Below are positions 25,111 through 37,612 of a DNA stretch of 64,000 nucleotides, in pieces. Position 1 is the stretch's first letter. The number at the start of each line of letters is the position of its first letter. Below the pieces are notes generated by a model. The model ran no database searches and was not told the origin of the DNA. It saw only the letters and a list, made by a program, of their open reading frames with translations. The DNA is from Saccharum officinarum. Its lineage: Eukaryota > Streptophyta > Magnoliopsida > Poales > Poaceae. Both the position numbers and the translations under genes were made by a program. The stretch covers positions 8,090,746 to 8,154,745 of the forward strand of contig CM036160.1 in the NCBI GenBank assembly GCA_020631735.1, in the 5' to 3' direction.

Positions 25111-27132
25111 ATGGCTCACATAGGTGTCATCACCTTCCTTACCATCCTTCTCTTCCGCTGCCTGAACCCTGCAGCGGCAGTCAGTACCGACCAGGACCAG
25201 TTCGTCTTCTCCGGCTTCACCGGTGCCAACCTCACCCTGGACGGCACGGCGACCGTCATGGCGGACGGCCTCCTGGAGCTCACCAACGGCACGGTCCAGC
25301 TCAAGGGCCACGCGTTCCACCCGGCGCCCGTGCGCCTCCGCACATCACCCAGCGGAACGGCGCGCTCCTTCTCGTCTTCCTTCGCGTTCGCCATCCAGAC
25401 CACCTACCCGGGGCTCAGCTGCCATGGCATCGCCTTCATCGTGGCGCGCGGCACGGACTTCTCCTCCGCGCTGGCCGCGCAGTACATGGGCCTGGCCAAC
25501 ATCGACGACAACGGCAACGCCACCAACCGCTTCTTCGCCGCCGAGATCGACACCATGCAGAACGTCGAGTTCCAGGACGTGAACAACAACCACGTCGGCA
25601 TCGACGTCAACGGCCTCCACTCCGTGGCCGCGAACCCGGCGGGGTACTACGACGACACCAACGGGAGCTTCCATGGCGTGGACCTCATCAGCGGCGAGGT
25701 GATGCAGGCGTGGGTGGAGTACGACGCGGAGGAAGCACGCGTCGACGTCACCGTCGCTCTGATTGGCATGTCCAAACCAGTAAGGCCTCTTGTTTCTACA
25801 CGCTACAACCTCTCTGACGTGCTAGCTGAGCCGTCATACGTCGGCTTCTCTTCTGCAACTGGCCCCATCAATTCTCGGCACTACATTCTTGGCTGGAGCT
25901 TCGCCGTGGATGGACCTGCTCCGGCGATCGATGTCGCTAAGCTGCCAAAGCTACCTCGTCTCGGCCCGAAGCCACGATCCAAGGTCCTGGAGATCTTGCT
26001 GCCTATTGCCACTGCATTGTTCATTGTCACTCTAGGGATTCTTGTGGTTGTGCTTGTGAGAAGAAGAATGAGGTATGCTGAGCTACGTGAAGATTGGGAA
26101 GTCGATTTCGGACCGCACCGGTTCTCGTATAAGGATTTGTTCGATGGAACTGATGGATTCAAGGACAAGCATCTTCTTGGACAAGGCGGGTTTGGCAGGG
26201 TGTATAGAGGAGTGCTTCCAAAGTCTAAACTAGAGGTGGCTGTGAAGAGGGTGTCACATGAATCAAGGCAGGGAATGAAGGAGTTTGTCGCTGAGGTTGT
26301 TAGTATTGGCCGCATCCGGCACCGCAACCTTGTGCAGTTACTTGGCTATTGTCGGAGGAAAGGTGAACTCCTTTTGGTGTATGACTACATGTCTAATGGC
26401 AGCCTTGATAAATATTTGCATTATGAAGAAGCAAAGCCAGTGTTGGATTGGGCTCAGAGGATGCATATCATCAAAGGTGTTGCATCCGGTTTGTTGTACC
26501 TTCATGAGAAGTGGGAAAAAGTTGTCATTCATCGTGATATCAAGGCAAGCAATGTACTCCTTGACAAAGAAATGAATGGACGGCTCGGTGACTTTGGTCT
26601 CGCGAGGTTATATGACCATGGTACTGATCCCCAGACTACACATATGGTTGGCACCATGGGTTACCTTGCTCCAGAGCTAGTACGCATAGGCAAGGCATCA
26701 CCTCTTACAGATGTTTTTGCTTTTGGTACGTTCCTCCTTGAGGTCACATGTGGACAAAGGCCTATCAAGGAAGATGAACAAGGCGACCAACTTTTGTTGG
26801 TCGATTGGGTACTTGAGCATTGGCACAATGGGTCTCTCCTTGCCATAGTGGATACAAAGCTGAAAGGAAACTACAACATTGAAGAAGCATACCTTGTACT
26901 AAAGCTTGGACTGCTATGCTCTCACCCTTCTGCAAGCGCAAGGCCAAGTATGCAAAAAGTAATGGATTACCTTGATGGAGACTCACCAGTTCCAAAGTTG
27001 GAGTCAACACAACTAAGCTTCAACATGCTAGCCCTATTGCAAAATAAGGGATTGGATCCATATATAGTGTCATGTCCTCCATCATCAATGATGAGCTTCG
27101 GAGCTATATCTGACCTATCAGGAGGGAGATGA
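25111..27132 (+). CDS. L-type lectin-domain receptor-like kinase (SIT/LecRK type), intact
   Basis: A single exon of 673 codons, the usual intron-free layout of this family. Signal peptide covers about residues 1-23. The legume-lectin domain spans about 28-268 with AAEIDTMQN and NNNHVGIDVNG in the metal-binding region. A membrane span lies at about 292-316 (LEILLPIATALFIVTLGIL), then the cytosolic Ser/Thr kinase: glycine loop GQGGFGRV 357-364, Lys379, Glu395, HRD 474-476, DFG 494-496 and APE 520-522. It is an RD kinase with all key residues. It should sit in the plasma membrane and signal on extracellular ligands; rice relatives of this clade (SIT1/SIT2) act in salt-stress signalling, but transfer of that role is inference. 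It follows a damaged tandem paralogue on the same strand. Confidence 0.93.
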   Translation: MAHIGVITFLTILLFRCLNPAAAVSTDQDQFVFSGFTGANLTLDGTATVMADGLLELTNGTVQLKGHAFHPAPVRLRTSPSGTARSFSSSFAFAIQTTYPGLSCHGIAFIVARGTDFSSALAAQYMGLANIDDNGNATNRFFAAEIDTMQNVEFQDVNNNHVGIDVNGLHSVAANPAGYYDDTNGSFHGVDLISGEVMQAWVEYDAEEARVDVTVALIGMSKPVRPLVSTRYNLSDVLAEPSYVGFSSATGPINSRHYILGWSFAVDGPAPAIDVAKLPKLPRLGPKPRSKVLEILLPIATALFIVTLGILVVVLVRRRMRYAELREDWEVDFGPHRFSYKDLFDGTDGFKDKHLLGQGGFGRVYRGVLPKSKLEVAVKRVSHESRQGMKEFVAEVVSIGRIRHRNLVQLLGYCRRKGELLLVYDYMSNGSLDKYLHYEEAKPVLDWAQRMHIIKGVASGLLYLHEKWEKVVIHRDIKASNVLLDKEMNGRLGDFGLARLYDHGTDPQTTHMVGTMGYLAPELVRIGKASPLTDVFAFGTFLLEVTCGQRPIKEDEQGDQLLLVDWVLEHWHNGSLLAIVDTKLKGNYNIEEAYLVLKLGLLCSHPSASARPSMQKVMDYLDGDSPVPKLESTQLSFNMLALLQNKGLDPYIVSCPPSSMMSFGAISDLSGGR

Positions 27133-30100
27133 TGTTCTAACCTTTGAGGTTTTAATGGGAAAAGGGTGTTTACTATTTAGTTATTTACAATAATAGAGAT
27201 AAGAAGTGAGTATTTGATCATCATAACAATCTTAGAATGTATTTGTATCCTTCTTTGTGAATGACACGTCAACAACTATTCTTGACTATATTAATTAATA
27301 TACACGTGTAGCCTCCTAAGAAGGTGACAACGATTACCTATTTTAGTTACTTGGTACCTCCCATAAACTAATTTATGGCGATCTCCACGATGCATCCATG
27401 GACACCTCCCTCAATCTCCCGACACCTGAAAAGCTCACCAAGTCATACTACATCTTGAGAAAGGACAAGTGTTTCCAACTATTTGTGATGCACAAATCCA
27501 AGGGTTCTTCAGTGGAACCATTGCTAGCTCCACAAGGAGAAATCAACGAGAAAGTATGGAACAATACGATCAAGAAATTAAACCAAATCCCAAGTATCCT
27601 CATATTATGACTCTGGATCAATGTTAGTTTATTTCGATGGAGCTTCACTTGGATTAGATGGCCCACCAAGAAGGAATATTCCATAGGATCAAGGGAAGCA
27701 TCTGCACTCTTCCAAGGCACCTCCAATCTATAATTTGACCCCTCAATTCAGTTGCAACACACACCACAAGGGAGCAATCCTCCATCACTCTCGAGATGTA
27801 GATGTAGAATAGTTTAGTTGGGAGTTAGAGTCGAGTTGAGCTAGCTAGTCTTGTGGGCTCCAAAAGAAGTCTTCAGGATTTCTAGTAAAACTCTTGTATC
27901 TTTCCTTTTATAAGACTCTGAGTATTCAATTAAGTTATTTTCTCTACTAGGATTTTTCCTGTGCATCGCCATGAGAACAAAAATCAATAAGATTTTCCAT
28001 ATCGTTGGTGATCCATTAAAGTAGCAAAAATCTTATTATGGTAACCTATTGAATTAGAAAATAGTTTTGGTGATTTATTGGATTAAATAGTTGAATCATC
28101 GGAAAACAAAGGAGCCAACTCTTGATGCAGATACACATTTTATTTCTATCTGAGTTTTCTCAATTTATAATGTAAACTTGATGAACATGGCATGAAAATA
28201 GACGATCGCTAGATACATCATAGACACTATCCCACCCTATAAGACACTGCACAACACAACCACACTCGCCCCAAATCCCACCCCATAAGCAATGCTGGTT
28301 TAGGGACTCACCTGAGGGAGTGCAGATGCCTAGTTTCATGGCAGTGGCGGGGATCATGCTCGCCAACGAGTTGTAGAATGATGTAGCTAGATCCCCGAGG
28401 CTAGTGCACTGAGTAGATTGCAGCTGTAAATGGCACTCGCTATCAAGTAGGCTTGGGTCGGAGGTGTCCGATGGTTAGAGCCCACAACACGATGACACAC
28501 TAATGTAGGGAATGGCTAGGGAAATGTTGTGTGTGCAGGTATGTTATGTCTGCCTCACGTGTCATCTTTGCAAGCAGGTGGGAGATGAGGTTAGGTCACA
28601 GTGGATGGTAGGAGGGCAGCATGCAGCAACGAGGATTATAGGAGGAGAGGTAGGGCATAGGAGTGGATAGAGCATATGGGAGGAGGTGAGAGGAGCAAAG
28701 CAGATAAGGAGAAGGCGGGGTAGGGCATGAGTGGATGGGGGAGGCGACGTTCGGGTGCAGCAGCACAGATAGGAGGAGCCAAGGTAGCTATGAGCGGTAA
28801 CGGCTGGTGAGTGGAGAGTGTGACCGGGTCCACATATCAATGAACAAATTTTGCAGGTGTGAGAGGCGGAGCGAGCAGGACGAAGAGGCAGTGTGGATGA
28901 TTTCATTCAGCACTTTTTGGAGTAGATATTTACTTTGAACAATTTCATTTTACAACTCACTTGCATTATTCTAAGTCTAGACCAAAGTAGTTTAGTAGTT
29001 CCCAAAAAAAGAATAAAGTAGTTTTCTAGAGGCTTATCACTCTTTATCTGAGTCTTGTTTTGTAGCATAGGTTTCTTCTCTACTGCTTAGTGTTTACTTT
29101 GAGTAGGTGCCTTGTTATAACGTCAAGTATGGCAGTAATCAATAGTTCTAGACATGGTGTCCAGACTAGATGTTACATTATATTAGTTTGCATTGAATTC
29201 AATGTATCATAATGGTAGCCGATAAGTGATGATAGCCCCATCCAGAAAACATATTCCACCATGTTAGTTATGTTATAGGACTTAGGGGTGGACTCACCTT
29301 TCCCCTTCTCATATAGTTGTGATCTCGATCATGATCACTCATGTGGACTGATTGAGCCCGCTAGTCTTCTCTGTGCTACTTTTCTCCCTCAAACATAGGT
29401 CTGGCTTAAGATCATTGAAGAGAAGTGCACGTAGAGGCTACCTCGTTGATTTGAGAGTGTTAAGGGTGTGGTGAGGGAAGTTTGAGTGGTGAGATATGTG
29501 ATGAGTATGGAGAGTCTGAGTTCAGAGTTTGGGATAGTTGGGAAAAGCATATATTATATTACTTGTTATCAATACTTGCATGGTAAGAATACAAACTACA
29601 ACTAAACCATTATGATCAACTGATCTCATTTTGTTTTGTTTTCCCACAAAGTTCATTGGTGCTGGCCATGGTATGCACACGTCTAGTGGTGTTCATATTT
29701 CTGACTTTATATTAGCATTTAGCTATGTTCGTGCTCAGAAATGTCTAGGGGAATGGAAGTTCACCAAGCTTCATTGCAAGCTTAGAACTTTGGTGTTTCC
29801 GTTTGATTTAGCCTAGAGAGATATTATAATCGAAACAAGTGTATTAATTATATTATTTACTCTGGAATGCTTGTAAGGAGTTATAATCAAATGGATTATG
29901 AATATCTGTAATATATAGATGAGGTATCCTATAACTATCATAGAGCAGCAAAAAGGATCGGAATTTTGTTTTAATGATTATGATTCGTTTCCAAAGTTAT
30001 CTTTTAGGTAAGAGGATATATTATTTTTCTTTGAGGTTAATGAATAAAAGAGCTTCAAGAAACAATCCCTACTAGGTACGTTCCACTTCCACCCATGCTT

Positions 30101-31013
30101 TGGACAGGTTGTTCATTATTGTTGCCTCCAAAGACCGTCAAAGCTTCTTCAAACACAGTAGCTTTTGCTTAGATGGGCTTCCCACTCTAAAAATATCATT
30201 GTAGCACATCGGGCAATAGGACATGGGCTTTCAATTGCCAGACCAGCCAATTCGCCAGTAGCGAGCGTAACTGATTGGGTCTATTTGGGCAATTCTTTGC
30301 TGAACTTCAGAATCCATACTCCATGGGCCAGGCTTTATTCTTTTTCGAACTGTTTCACCGTTTAAGATATTGTGCCCACTGTCTGGCCCGTGCACATTTT
30401 GTTTTCCCTTTTTTTTTGGCGTTATTACAGGGTTAGTCTGGATGTGTTTGCTATACCTACCTGGTCCAATGTCCATACTATGCGTGCTATATTTTTCAGA
30501 GCTATGAAGAAAAACGCAGAACAGAAGCATTGCTTCATTTCACATTTCACTACTTGTCGTTTGCAGTTTCTTGCGGGATCACGTTCACGTTCTGCGCTTT
30601 GAGATGACTTAAGAGTGCTCAATAAAGTCACCGTCGTCTTAGTCTTGTGAAAGTGAAAACGAATAAAACCGGAGCATGTGCACGACCTTGCTTCTCATAG
30701 TTTGACGCCCGCTGTAGATGATGCCAAACGAGCGAGAAGTTTCGGGATTCCTTCATCGACATGCAACAATGACAGCAAATTGGGACCGCTCAACACGGCA
30801 TCTTATTGAATTGACGAGTGAGCATGACATCTATTAAACTTTTCTAGCAGATTGGGACTGCTATGAAGTTTATCAGGACGGGACAATGCCTGAGCTGTTC
30901 CCGTCAGCGTTCGGCATGCGTCGTTCGTTCAAAAGACGCAAGGGCGACTTCGTACTAAAATCGATTAAAGGCTGAGTTTAGATAATGGAAAAGTGTACTA
31001 TGTAAAAAAAAGA
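27133..31013. other. Long intergenic stretch without a recognisable gene
   Basis: Short open frames occur (27398-27610, 28562-28906 minus, 29631-29816, 30165-30365), none with a recognised domain. The 70-residue frame at 27398-27610 begins MDTSLNLPTPEKLTKSYYI and has no known match I can name. A purine-rich stretch at 28560-28900 (GGAGGAGAGG-like words) is of low complexity and explains the minus-strand open frame there. The segment ends at a 100-base assembly gap and probably contains old retroelement fragments I cannot assign. Confidence 0.4.
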
Positions 31014-31113
31014 NNNNNNNNNNNNNNNNNNNNNNNNNNNNNNNNNNNNNNNNNNNNNNNNNNNNNNNNNNNNNNNNNNNNNNNNNNNNNNNNNNNNNNN
31101 NNNNNNNNNNNNN
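31014..31113. other. Assembly gap (100 N)
   Basis: Exactly 100 unknown bases, a conventional placeholder for a gap of unknown size. The sequences on the two sides are unrelated as far as I can see, so real content may be missing here. Confidence 1.
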
Positions 31114-33090
31114 TGTGTAACCCTAGTTAAAATAGGAAATAAAAGATTATTCTTTATGAGAAATTGAGAGTAATAAAATATGTTGGTGTATCTTTGAAGC
31201 ATCAATATGCATTGCTGATGTTGTGGTTGAGTTAGGTTGGTAAGCTTTGGTAGCTTAGGTTCACTTGTATGTGTAGATGATAGGCTAACTAATAGAAGAA
31301 TAAGGTGCATGTTTTAGGGTATATGTTCTTGGATGACGTGGACTACCTTGTAGAAGAAATAGTTATATTCAAACTGCTCATTCCATGTGCTCATCTGCAT
31401 CTCATATCATCAAAGCACTCACCACAATCCGATGCATCATTCGCATGTCTGCTTATGCACTTGCATCATACAGGATCGCAGGAAGAGTCACAGGTAGCAG
31501 TACAGGAGGAGCAGGCTTGGACGGATCAGCAGGAGCCCCAGGCACAGGAGGTGCCCGAGGAGGAAGAGTCAGGCGAGGAGCTGCCAGAGTGCGTCGACCA
31601 CCATCCTAGCTCGTTCGAAAGAGGCAAGCCCCGGAGCATTTTAAGTCTCCTATTTTATAAAAGTTGTTCCTTACTACGTGAATTATAGTTTTATATATAG
31701 TTGCATTAAGTTATAGGAGTTGAGTAAAACCGTTGTTGCATTATTACCTTGGCCACCGGATTATCTTTCACCCTGTTAGGTCAGGATCGAGTAAATTGCT
31801 TGGCCATGCTTAGACCGGTAGAAGTCGGGTGATTTCCTGTCACCTGCGAGTTATAGGTGGATGTCGGGTTATGGTTAGCTGTAATTGTGATCATAAAAAG
31901 TAACCTAGTGTTGATGGATAAACGAAGACCGGACGGAGTCTTATAGGGTTTTGGACTATAGTGATTCCGTCTGTGTCGATTAAGGACCGATCGTTGCTCG
32001 TCTCTCTTGTCATGTTGAATGCATGCCTCATATTTAGCTGGCCGAATAAAGTACCTTTCGACCGCAAAGCTAGTGACACTTTTCGAGCCGGGATAAACTC
32101 GGGTTGGCAGACTGGCGTTGAAGGGGGTGTAACGGGGACGCGAAGAGTGAGCCCAAGGTGCGTCCTAACAGTCGGGCGGTCCCTGGGTAGTGCGATCCAT
32201 GATTGTTATCCCGTGGCTTCTTGAAAAGTGTCATTGGTGATCTACGCGACCCTGACGGGAGAAGCAGGGTTTGTGTGAGGAATAATAAATCTCAGCTAGA
32301 TAGGAATTCGATTCGAATCGCCGTCGCTCCCGGTTAGTGAGCACTTGACTCGAGCTATGGCATCGTAGTAACATTAATGGAACACTGATGGTTAAGTGAA
32401 TGATGTTGGAAATGCTAAACCTGATATGGTAATCTAGATTGTTAATGATGAATCAAGTGATTGTTTTAGCAATAGGTGCTTACCTAGCTTGAATAGGTTA
32501 TACTAAAAGTGATGCAAAAAGTACTGGTATAGTTTTTCATAACAACTTATGCTTTTCGCAAATGAGTCAAGCCAGTCCAATCTATAAAGTCTTGCATGAT
32601 CCTTGGTGTCCTTTATTTCTGGTTTATGACGGGTAAGTCTAGCTGAGTACATTCTCGTACTCAGGGCGTTGTTCCCATTGTTGTTGCAGATGGTCAGATG
32701 TACTATGGGTACTGCTCCAACTGTCTGTATCCGACGATGGGCGACAACTAGGACCTTGGGCAAGGGTCACTCTGTTCGTCTTATCTAATGCTTTTGTGGA
32801 CCATGACTATCTACTGGCACTGTATTTGAACTAAGTGTGTGTGTAAAACTACTTGCTTCCGCTATGTTATTTTGAACTATGTTGTAATAACTTTTATTCC
32901 GAACTCCGATGTACTCCACTTTTATTGTGAACTCTATGTATCATGTGAACTGTGGCTGCTAAATCAGTACGATCTTGGTTGTATGTTGGTTGGTTTGAAA
33001 TCCCTCGTGATTTCACGGAATCTCGGGTTATACGGGTTTAAGTTTGATAAATTAACCGCCTCGGTGGAAGATTTTCTTACTTAATCTCGT
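31114..33090 (+). mobile_element. Ty3/Gypsy-type LTR remnant
   Basis: Non-coding sequence with the organisation of long grass Gypsy LTRs. GCTGAGTACATTCTCGTACT at about 32641 is followed by a GC-rich tract and then by ACTTGCTTCCGCTATG and ATGTTGTAATAAC. The LTR at 58955-61796, read on its minus strand, has the same succession (GTTGAGTACGAGATG, TACTTCCGCTACG, GATGTAATAAC). A short acidic open frame at 31305-31688 (EEESGEELPECVDHH) lacks a known domain. It is cut by the gap on the left and by the copia fragment on the right. Confidence 0.5.
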
Positions 33091-33611
33091 ATAATTACGT
33101 TGATCCGTTACAATCCCAAAGGTGCAAGCTTTGAGCTAGTTGGATATTCGGATTCTGACTATGCGGGTGACAAAGTGGAGAGAAAGAGCACTTCCGAGAC
33201 TTGTCAATTGTTGGGAAGATCAATTGTCTCATGGTCATTCAAGAAGCAAAATAGTGTTGCACTATCTACTGCCGAAGCCGAATACATCGCCGCGGGTAGT
33301 TGTTGTGCACAAATCTTGTGGATGAAGGCAACATTGAAGGATTTTGAATCAATTTCAAGAATGTGCCATTGCTATGTGACAATGAAAGTGCCGTGAAGCT
33401 AACCAACAATCCGGTTCAACATCAAAGAACAAAGCATATTGATGTTCGCCATCACTTTATTAGAGATCATCAACAAAAGGGTGACATTGCTATTGAGAGT
33501 GTGGGCACCGAAGATCAATTAGCCGATCTATTCACCAAGCCACTTGATGAGAAGAGATTTCACAAGCTAAAGAATGAGTTGAACATACTTGACTTCTCCA
33601 ACATGAGTTGA
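33091..33611 (+). pseudogene. Copia RNase H C-terminal fragment
   Basis: The frame reads IRYNPKGASFELVGYSDSD, then AGDKVERKSTSETCQLLG, SWSFKKQNSVALSTAEAEYI and AAGSCCAQILWMK. After a frameshift near 33350 it continues PLLCDNESAVKLTNNP, KHIDVRHHFIRDH and DQLADLFTKPLDEKRF, and ends at a stop at 33609-33611. These are the standard RNase H blocks at the end of copia pol. Upstream reverse transcriptase is missing. A single frameshift is the only break in this piece, so it is less decayed than the element at 12.5-20.8 kb. Confidence 0.9.
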
Positions 33612-34781
33612 TGCACCCCATATATGACATGCCTCTCCTTCGAGCCCCAAGGTACAATTGGTTGACATGTCATACATTCTATACTAAGGATTGGTTAGTG
33701 CATCTAGTCATAATTTACATGTTCTAGGCTCATTCATAAAAATCAAATGAATTTGAAGTTTATATGGTGCCACTATTGTTTCCATGACTTGTATGATCTA
33801 GTGGTAGCATATAACTTGTTTAAGTAGCTTGTGATCCTAAGTGTTTAATCTAGATCACTTGTCTAAATATTTGCTTCAACATGGTGCATGATAACCCTTC
33901 TAGTGAGGTGTGAAGAAGCTTGTCCTTGGATCAAACCGAAGCATTTTATTTATGCAAGCAATCTAGGTTGAATCACAAACTTGATCCTCACCCCATAACA
34001 TGACATGATATTCTATCTAAAACTTGGTCCCTTGTGGTCATTGGTGCCAAAGGGGGAGAAAATGTTGTTCACAAAGATAGAACTCAAAGGGAGAGAAGCA
34101 CAAAGGGGGAGAAAAATGTTGTTCAAGGGTGAGAAAACCTAAAGGGATGATAAAAGAAGGGAATCAACTAAAATTTTTGAGCACACAAGTAGGGGGAGCA
34201 AGCTCTTAAACTCTTAAACATGAATGTTGCATTTCCATGTGCACTTCATATGTATGATGCATAGTTATGCATTTCTTTTTCTCTGATACTTTGCTTGTGT
34301 GGTGACTTGCTAGTATAATTTGAATGGTATATTGAGGTACTAGCATGAATAGGAAGTAGTTAGATTTTTCTTGCTTCATGTTTTTTAAAGTGGTACTAGA
34401 GCCTTACTTATAATGTTGATCTCACGAGGTTTCTAGTTCTGTTTGTGCTTTTCCAAGTGGTATCTAACTACACAAGGTGCTAAGATGGTGTTTATCGCTA
34501 CTCCGATGGTATCACGCTTCAAAGGTCTATAATCTAAAACACTTAGCACCTATCGATAGTCAATGCTCCTATATTTTTCCTATCTAACATGTATGCTTCC
34601 AAAATCCAAACATATAGCATACAAGTAGGGGGAGCCATTGCTATCAATTTGAATTCATGATCACATGTCCATAATTCTTACACATGGTAATGTACTTGGA
34701 CAATGTGACATGGGTTCAATCAAAATTTTATCATAATATCTTTGTGAAAGGTTTGTCACCAATTACCAAAAAGGGGGAGAT

Positions 34782-36701
34782 TGAAAGTCCTATGTTTGGT
34801 GTTGGTAATTAGTGACAATGCCTAAGTACTAATCCTATGCCTAAGTTGTATGTAGCATATGAGGATTAGTACACTCCAAGGTTGGTGGCAAGATGGACAT
34901 GGTGATCATGATGGCCACACTTGGATTTGGACGCAACCCTACGTGATCAAGGCAAAGATATATGCTTAAGGGTTGTGTTTTAGTAACCAAGACACCTAGT
35001 GGGTGTGGTTACATTATAGGTTAGATAGCCATACTATAAAGAGGGGAATGACACAACTATTGAACTCCTAAGTGCCTCTAGGTGTGCATTTCATAATCAT
35101 ATGTATTTGGATAGAACTAATATCGCCTCGAAAAATGATTGTGAAAATGCTAACACACTCACACATGACGACATCACTTGGTGGTGTTAGCACGTTTGCG
35201 AAGGCGGTGGAGTTTGAGCGGTAGAGAGGGTTTGGGGTCCTCTCTCCCTCCCGCCGAGCTTGCGAGGTGGGATTCAGGCGTTTTCGAGGAGTTGAAACAA
35301 CTTTTTTCCATTACACCGGAAGTCAGAAAAGAAACGGAGGCGAACGGAGGTCACAGAGGTGACCGGACGCTGAACCGGATGCGGTCTCTGGTTGACCGGA
35401 CGCGTCCGGTCAGCGTTCAGCGTTTGCGCGTGTTTCAGTTTGATGATCGGACGCGCAGCGCGTCCAGTCACTGTCGATTGGACGCGTCCGATCATTGAGG
35501 GAGCTTACTGGACTCCAACCGGACGCTGGCACTGTGGCGTCCGGTCAGTTCTACAGCGTGTCCAGTCGTTGTTTCGTTGAGCGCTGCTCAGGATTGACCA
35601 GCGCGTCCGGTCAGTTACGGGACCAGCGCGTTCGGTCGATCCCAGCGCGTCCGGTCTGCGCGACCAGCGCGTCCGGTCGTTGCTTCGCAGCTAGCCATTG
35701 TGCGACCGGCGCGTCCGGTCAGTATGACCAGCGCGTCCGGTCAGCACGACTTCGGCTGTTTCAAGTGCCTAACGGCTATATTCGAAGGGGTACGTCTATA
35801 AATACTCATTGGCCGGCTCAAGGCTCCATCTCTCGAACATTTGACATACTTGTGAGCACTTTGAGCTAAGCAACTCCCCTCCCACTCATCTCTCTTGCTT
35901 CTTTGCATATTCGAAGTGAGATTGAGTGATCCAAGTGCATTTGCATTGTGAGATTGCATCTAGTTGGCACTTGGTGGTTGATTTGCTGCGGGATTCTTGT
36001 TTCTCTTGGTGGTTGCCGCCACCTAGACGGCTTGGAGCAGCTTGGAGGCGTTGGCAAGAGTTGGTGATTGTTCTTGGTCACCTCCGTGATTGTGAGGGGT
36101 TTGTGCCTACCTCGGCGAAGTGCCAAAGGCAACGTTAGTAAATTGCTCATGTCATTTGCAACCTTTTGCTATTTGGTAGGTTCTTGTGGCGCCTTTTGAG
36201 AGGCTCGGTGTGAGACCGATTAGCCACCAAACCACGTGGTGAAGAGGGACACAACGGGGACTAGCGTGCCGGCAAGCACGTGAACCTCGGGATAAATCTT
36301 CGTGTCATCACTTTCATATTGTGATTGATTGATCCCGGTGTTCGGTTGTCTTGGTATTCATTGTTGATCATATTGGTTGGCTCAATACTTCGCCCCTCGG
36401 TGAAACTCTCCTAACTCAACTCCGCATTACTTTCTTAGTTATCTTTGCTAGCTAGTTAGCTTTGCTAGAGTAGCTCTTTGTGTAGCTTGCTAGTTGTAGT
36501 TGTAGTTACCTTCTCGGTTTGACTTGTGCGGTTGAGTGCAAATATACTAGAATTGTGAATTGGTTAGGTGGCTTGCAAACACCCCGTAGGCTAAGCAAAA
36601 CTCGCATCTCGCTACTTGTTATATTGATAAACTTGTTTAGCTTGTCTTTGTAGAAATTTTAAAAGGCTATTCACCCCCCCTCTAGCCATCAAGACCTTTC
36701 A
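34782..36701 (+). repeat. 3' LTR of the second copia element (1920 bp)
   Basis: It starts with TGAAAGTCC immediately after the polypurine tract and ends with GACCTTTCA, giving the inverted ends TGAAAG and CTTTCA. The middle carries a cluster of GACCGGACGCGTCCGGTC-like palindromes (see separate entry). The target duplication cannot be checked because the 5' LTR is missing. Confidence 0.85.
35355..35755 (+). repeat. Cluster of palindromic CGCGTCCGGTC repeats within the LTR
   Basis: More than ten copies of words such as GACCAGCGCGTCCGGTC and GACCGGACGCGTCCGGTCAG lie head to tail with spacing of about 20-40 bases. Each contains the self-complementary core GGACGCGTCC or a half of it. The cluster is located in the LTR, upstream of TCTATAAATACTCATTGGCC at about 35791, whose TATAAATA is a plausible TATA box, so these repeats occupy the U3 promoter position. 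Confidence 0.8.
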
Positions 36702-36834
36702 GCTGGTCGGGTGGTCGAGGAAGAAGTCCCCGAGCGCTGGTCGGGTGGTCGAGGAGACGCACTAGTCGGGTGGTCGAGGAGTATAACGTGCTCAGTGGTC
36801 TGAGACAAGATGTGTTTGGCAGACCAGTCCCCGA

Positions 36835-37612
36835 GCACGGCTGGAGGCGCGGTTCGAGCGGCGAGAGCTCGGCGACGAGTAGCGAGAGCTCAGCGAGGAG
36901 CGGCGACGAGCAGCGAGAGCTCGGCGAGGAGCGGCGAGAGCTCGACGATGAGCCATGAGAGCTCGATGACGAGCGGCGAGAGCTCGGTGATGAGTCCCTG
37001 GTGTGGCTAGAGACATGGTCGAGTTGTGGGAGCTCGGCGATGAGCCTGACGAGGAGGGACGAGAGCTCGGCGAGGAGTCCTCAGCGTGGCTAGAGACGTG
37101 GTCGAGCAGCGAGAGCTCAGCGACGAGCCTGACGAGGAGCGATGAAAGCTCTGCGAGATGTCCCTAGCGTGGCCAGAGACATGGTCGAGCGGCAAGAGCT
37201 CGGCAAGTGCTCGGCGAGAATCGGCGAGAGCTCGGCGACGAGCGGCGAGAGCTCGGCGAGAGCTTGGTGACGAGCGGTGAGAGCTCGATGATGAGTCCTC
37301 GGTGTGGCCGGAGACATGGTCGAGCTGCGAGAGCTCGGTGATGAGCCTGACAAGGAGGGACGAGAGCTCGGTGAGAAGTCCCCAGCGTGGCCGGAGACGT
37401 GGTCGAGCGGCGAGAGCTCGGCAAGAGCTCGGCGAGGATCGGCGAGAGCTCGACGACGAGCGGCGATAGCTCGACGAGAGCTCGGCGACGAGCAGTGAGG
37501 GCTCAGCGACGAGCGGCGAGAGCTCAGTGATGAGTCCCCGGTGTGGCCGGAGACATGGTCGAGCTGCGAGAGCTCGGCGATGAGCCTGACGAGGAGGGAC
37601 GAGAGCTCGGTG
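36835..37612. repeat. GAGCTCGGCGA minisatellite, copy A
   Basis: The units are variants of GCGAGAGCTCGGCGACGA, 18 bases or close to it, interspersed with longer spacers containing GTGGCCGGAGACATGGTCGAG. A period near a multiple of three with no stop words keeps several frames open on both strands, giving Ser/Arg-rich or Glu/Arg-rich translations that are not real proteins. It ends at GAAGATCCTGCAATATATAT, shared by all three copies. Confidence 0.9.

Larger units (their letters stand above)
33091..36701 (+). mobile_element. 3' portion of a Ty1/copia element (RNase H, 3' region and 3' LTR)
   Basis: The fragment begins inside RNase H, continues through a 1.2-kb non-coding region and a polypurine tract (AAAAAGGGGGAGA ending at 34781), then a complete 3' LTR (34782-36701). 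It is inserted in the internal region of the tri-LTR element: the bases after the LTR (GCTGGTCGGGTGGTCGAGG) match 41585 onward. The 5' LTR and most of pol are absent, through deletion or missing assembly. The long LTR and the repeated AGGGGGAG words fit the SIRE/Maximus group. Confidence 0.8.
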
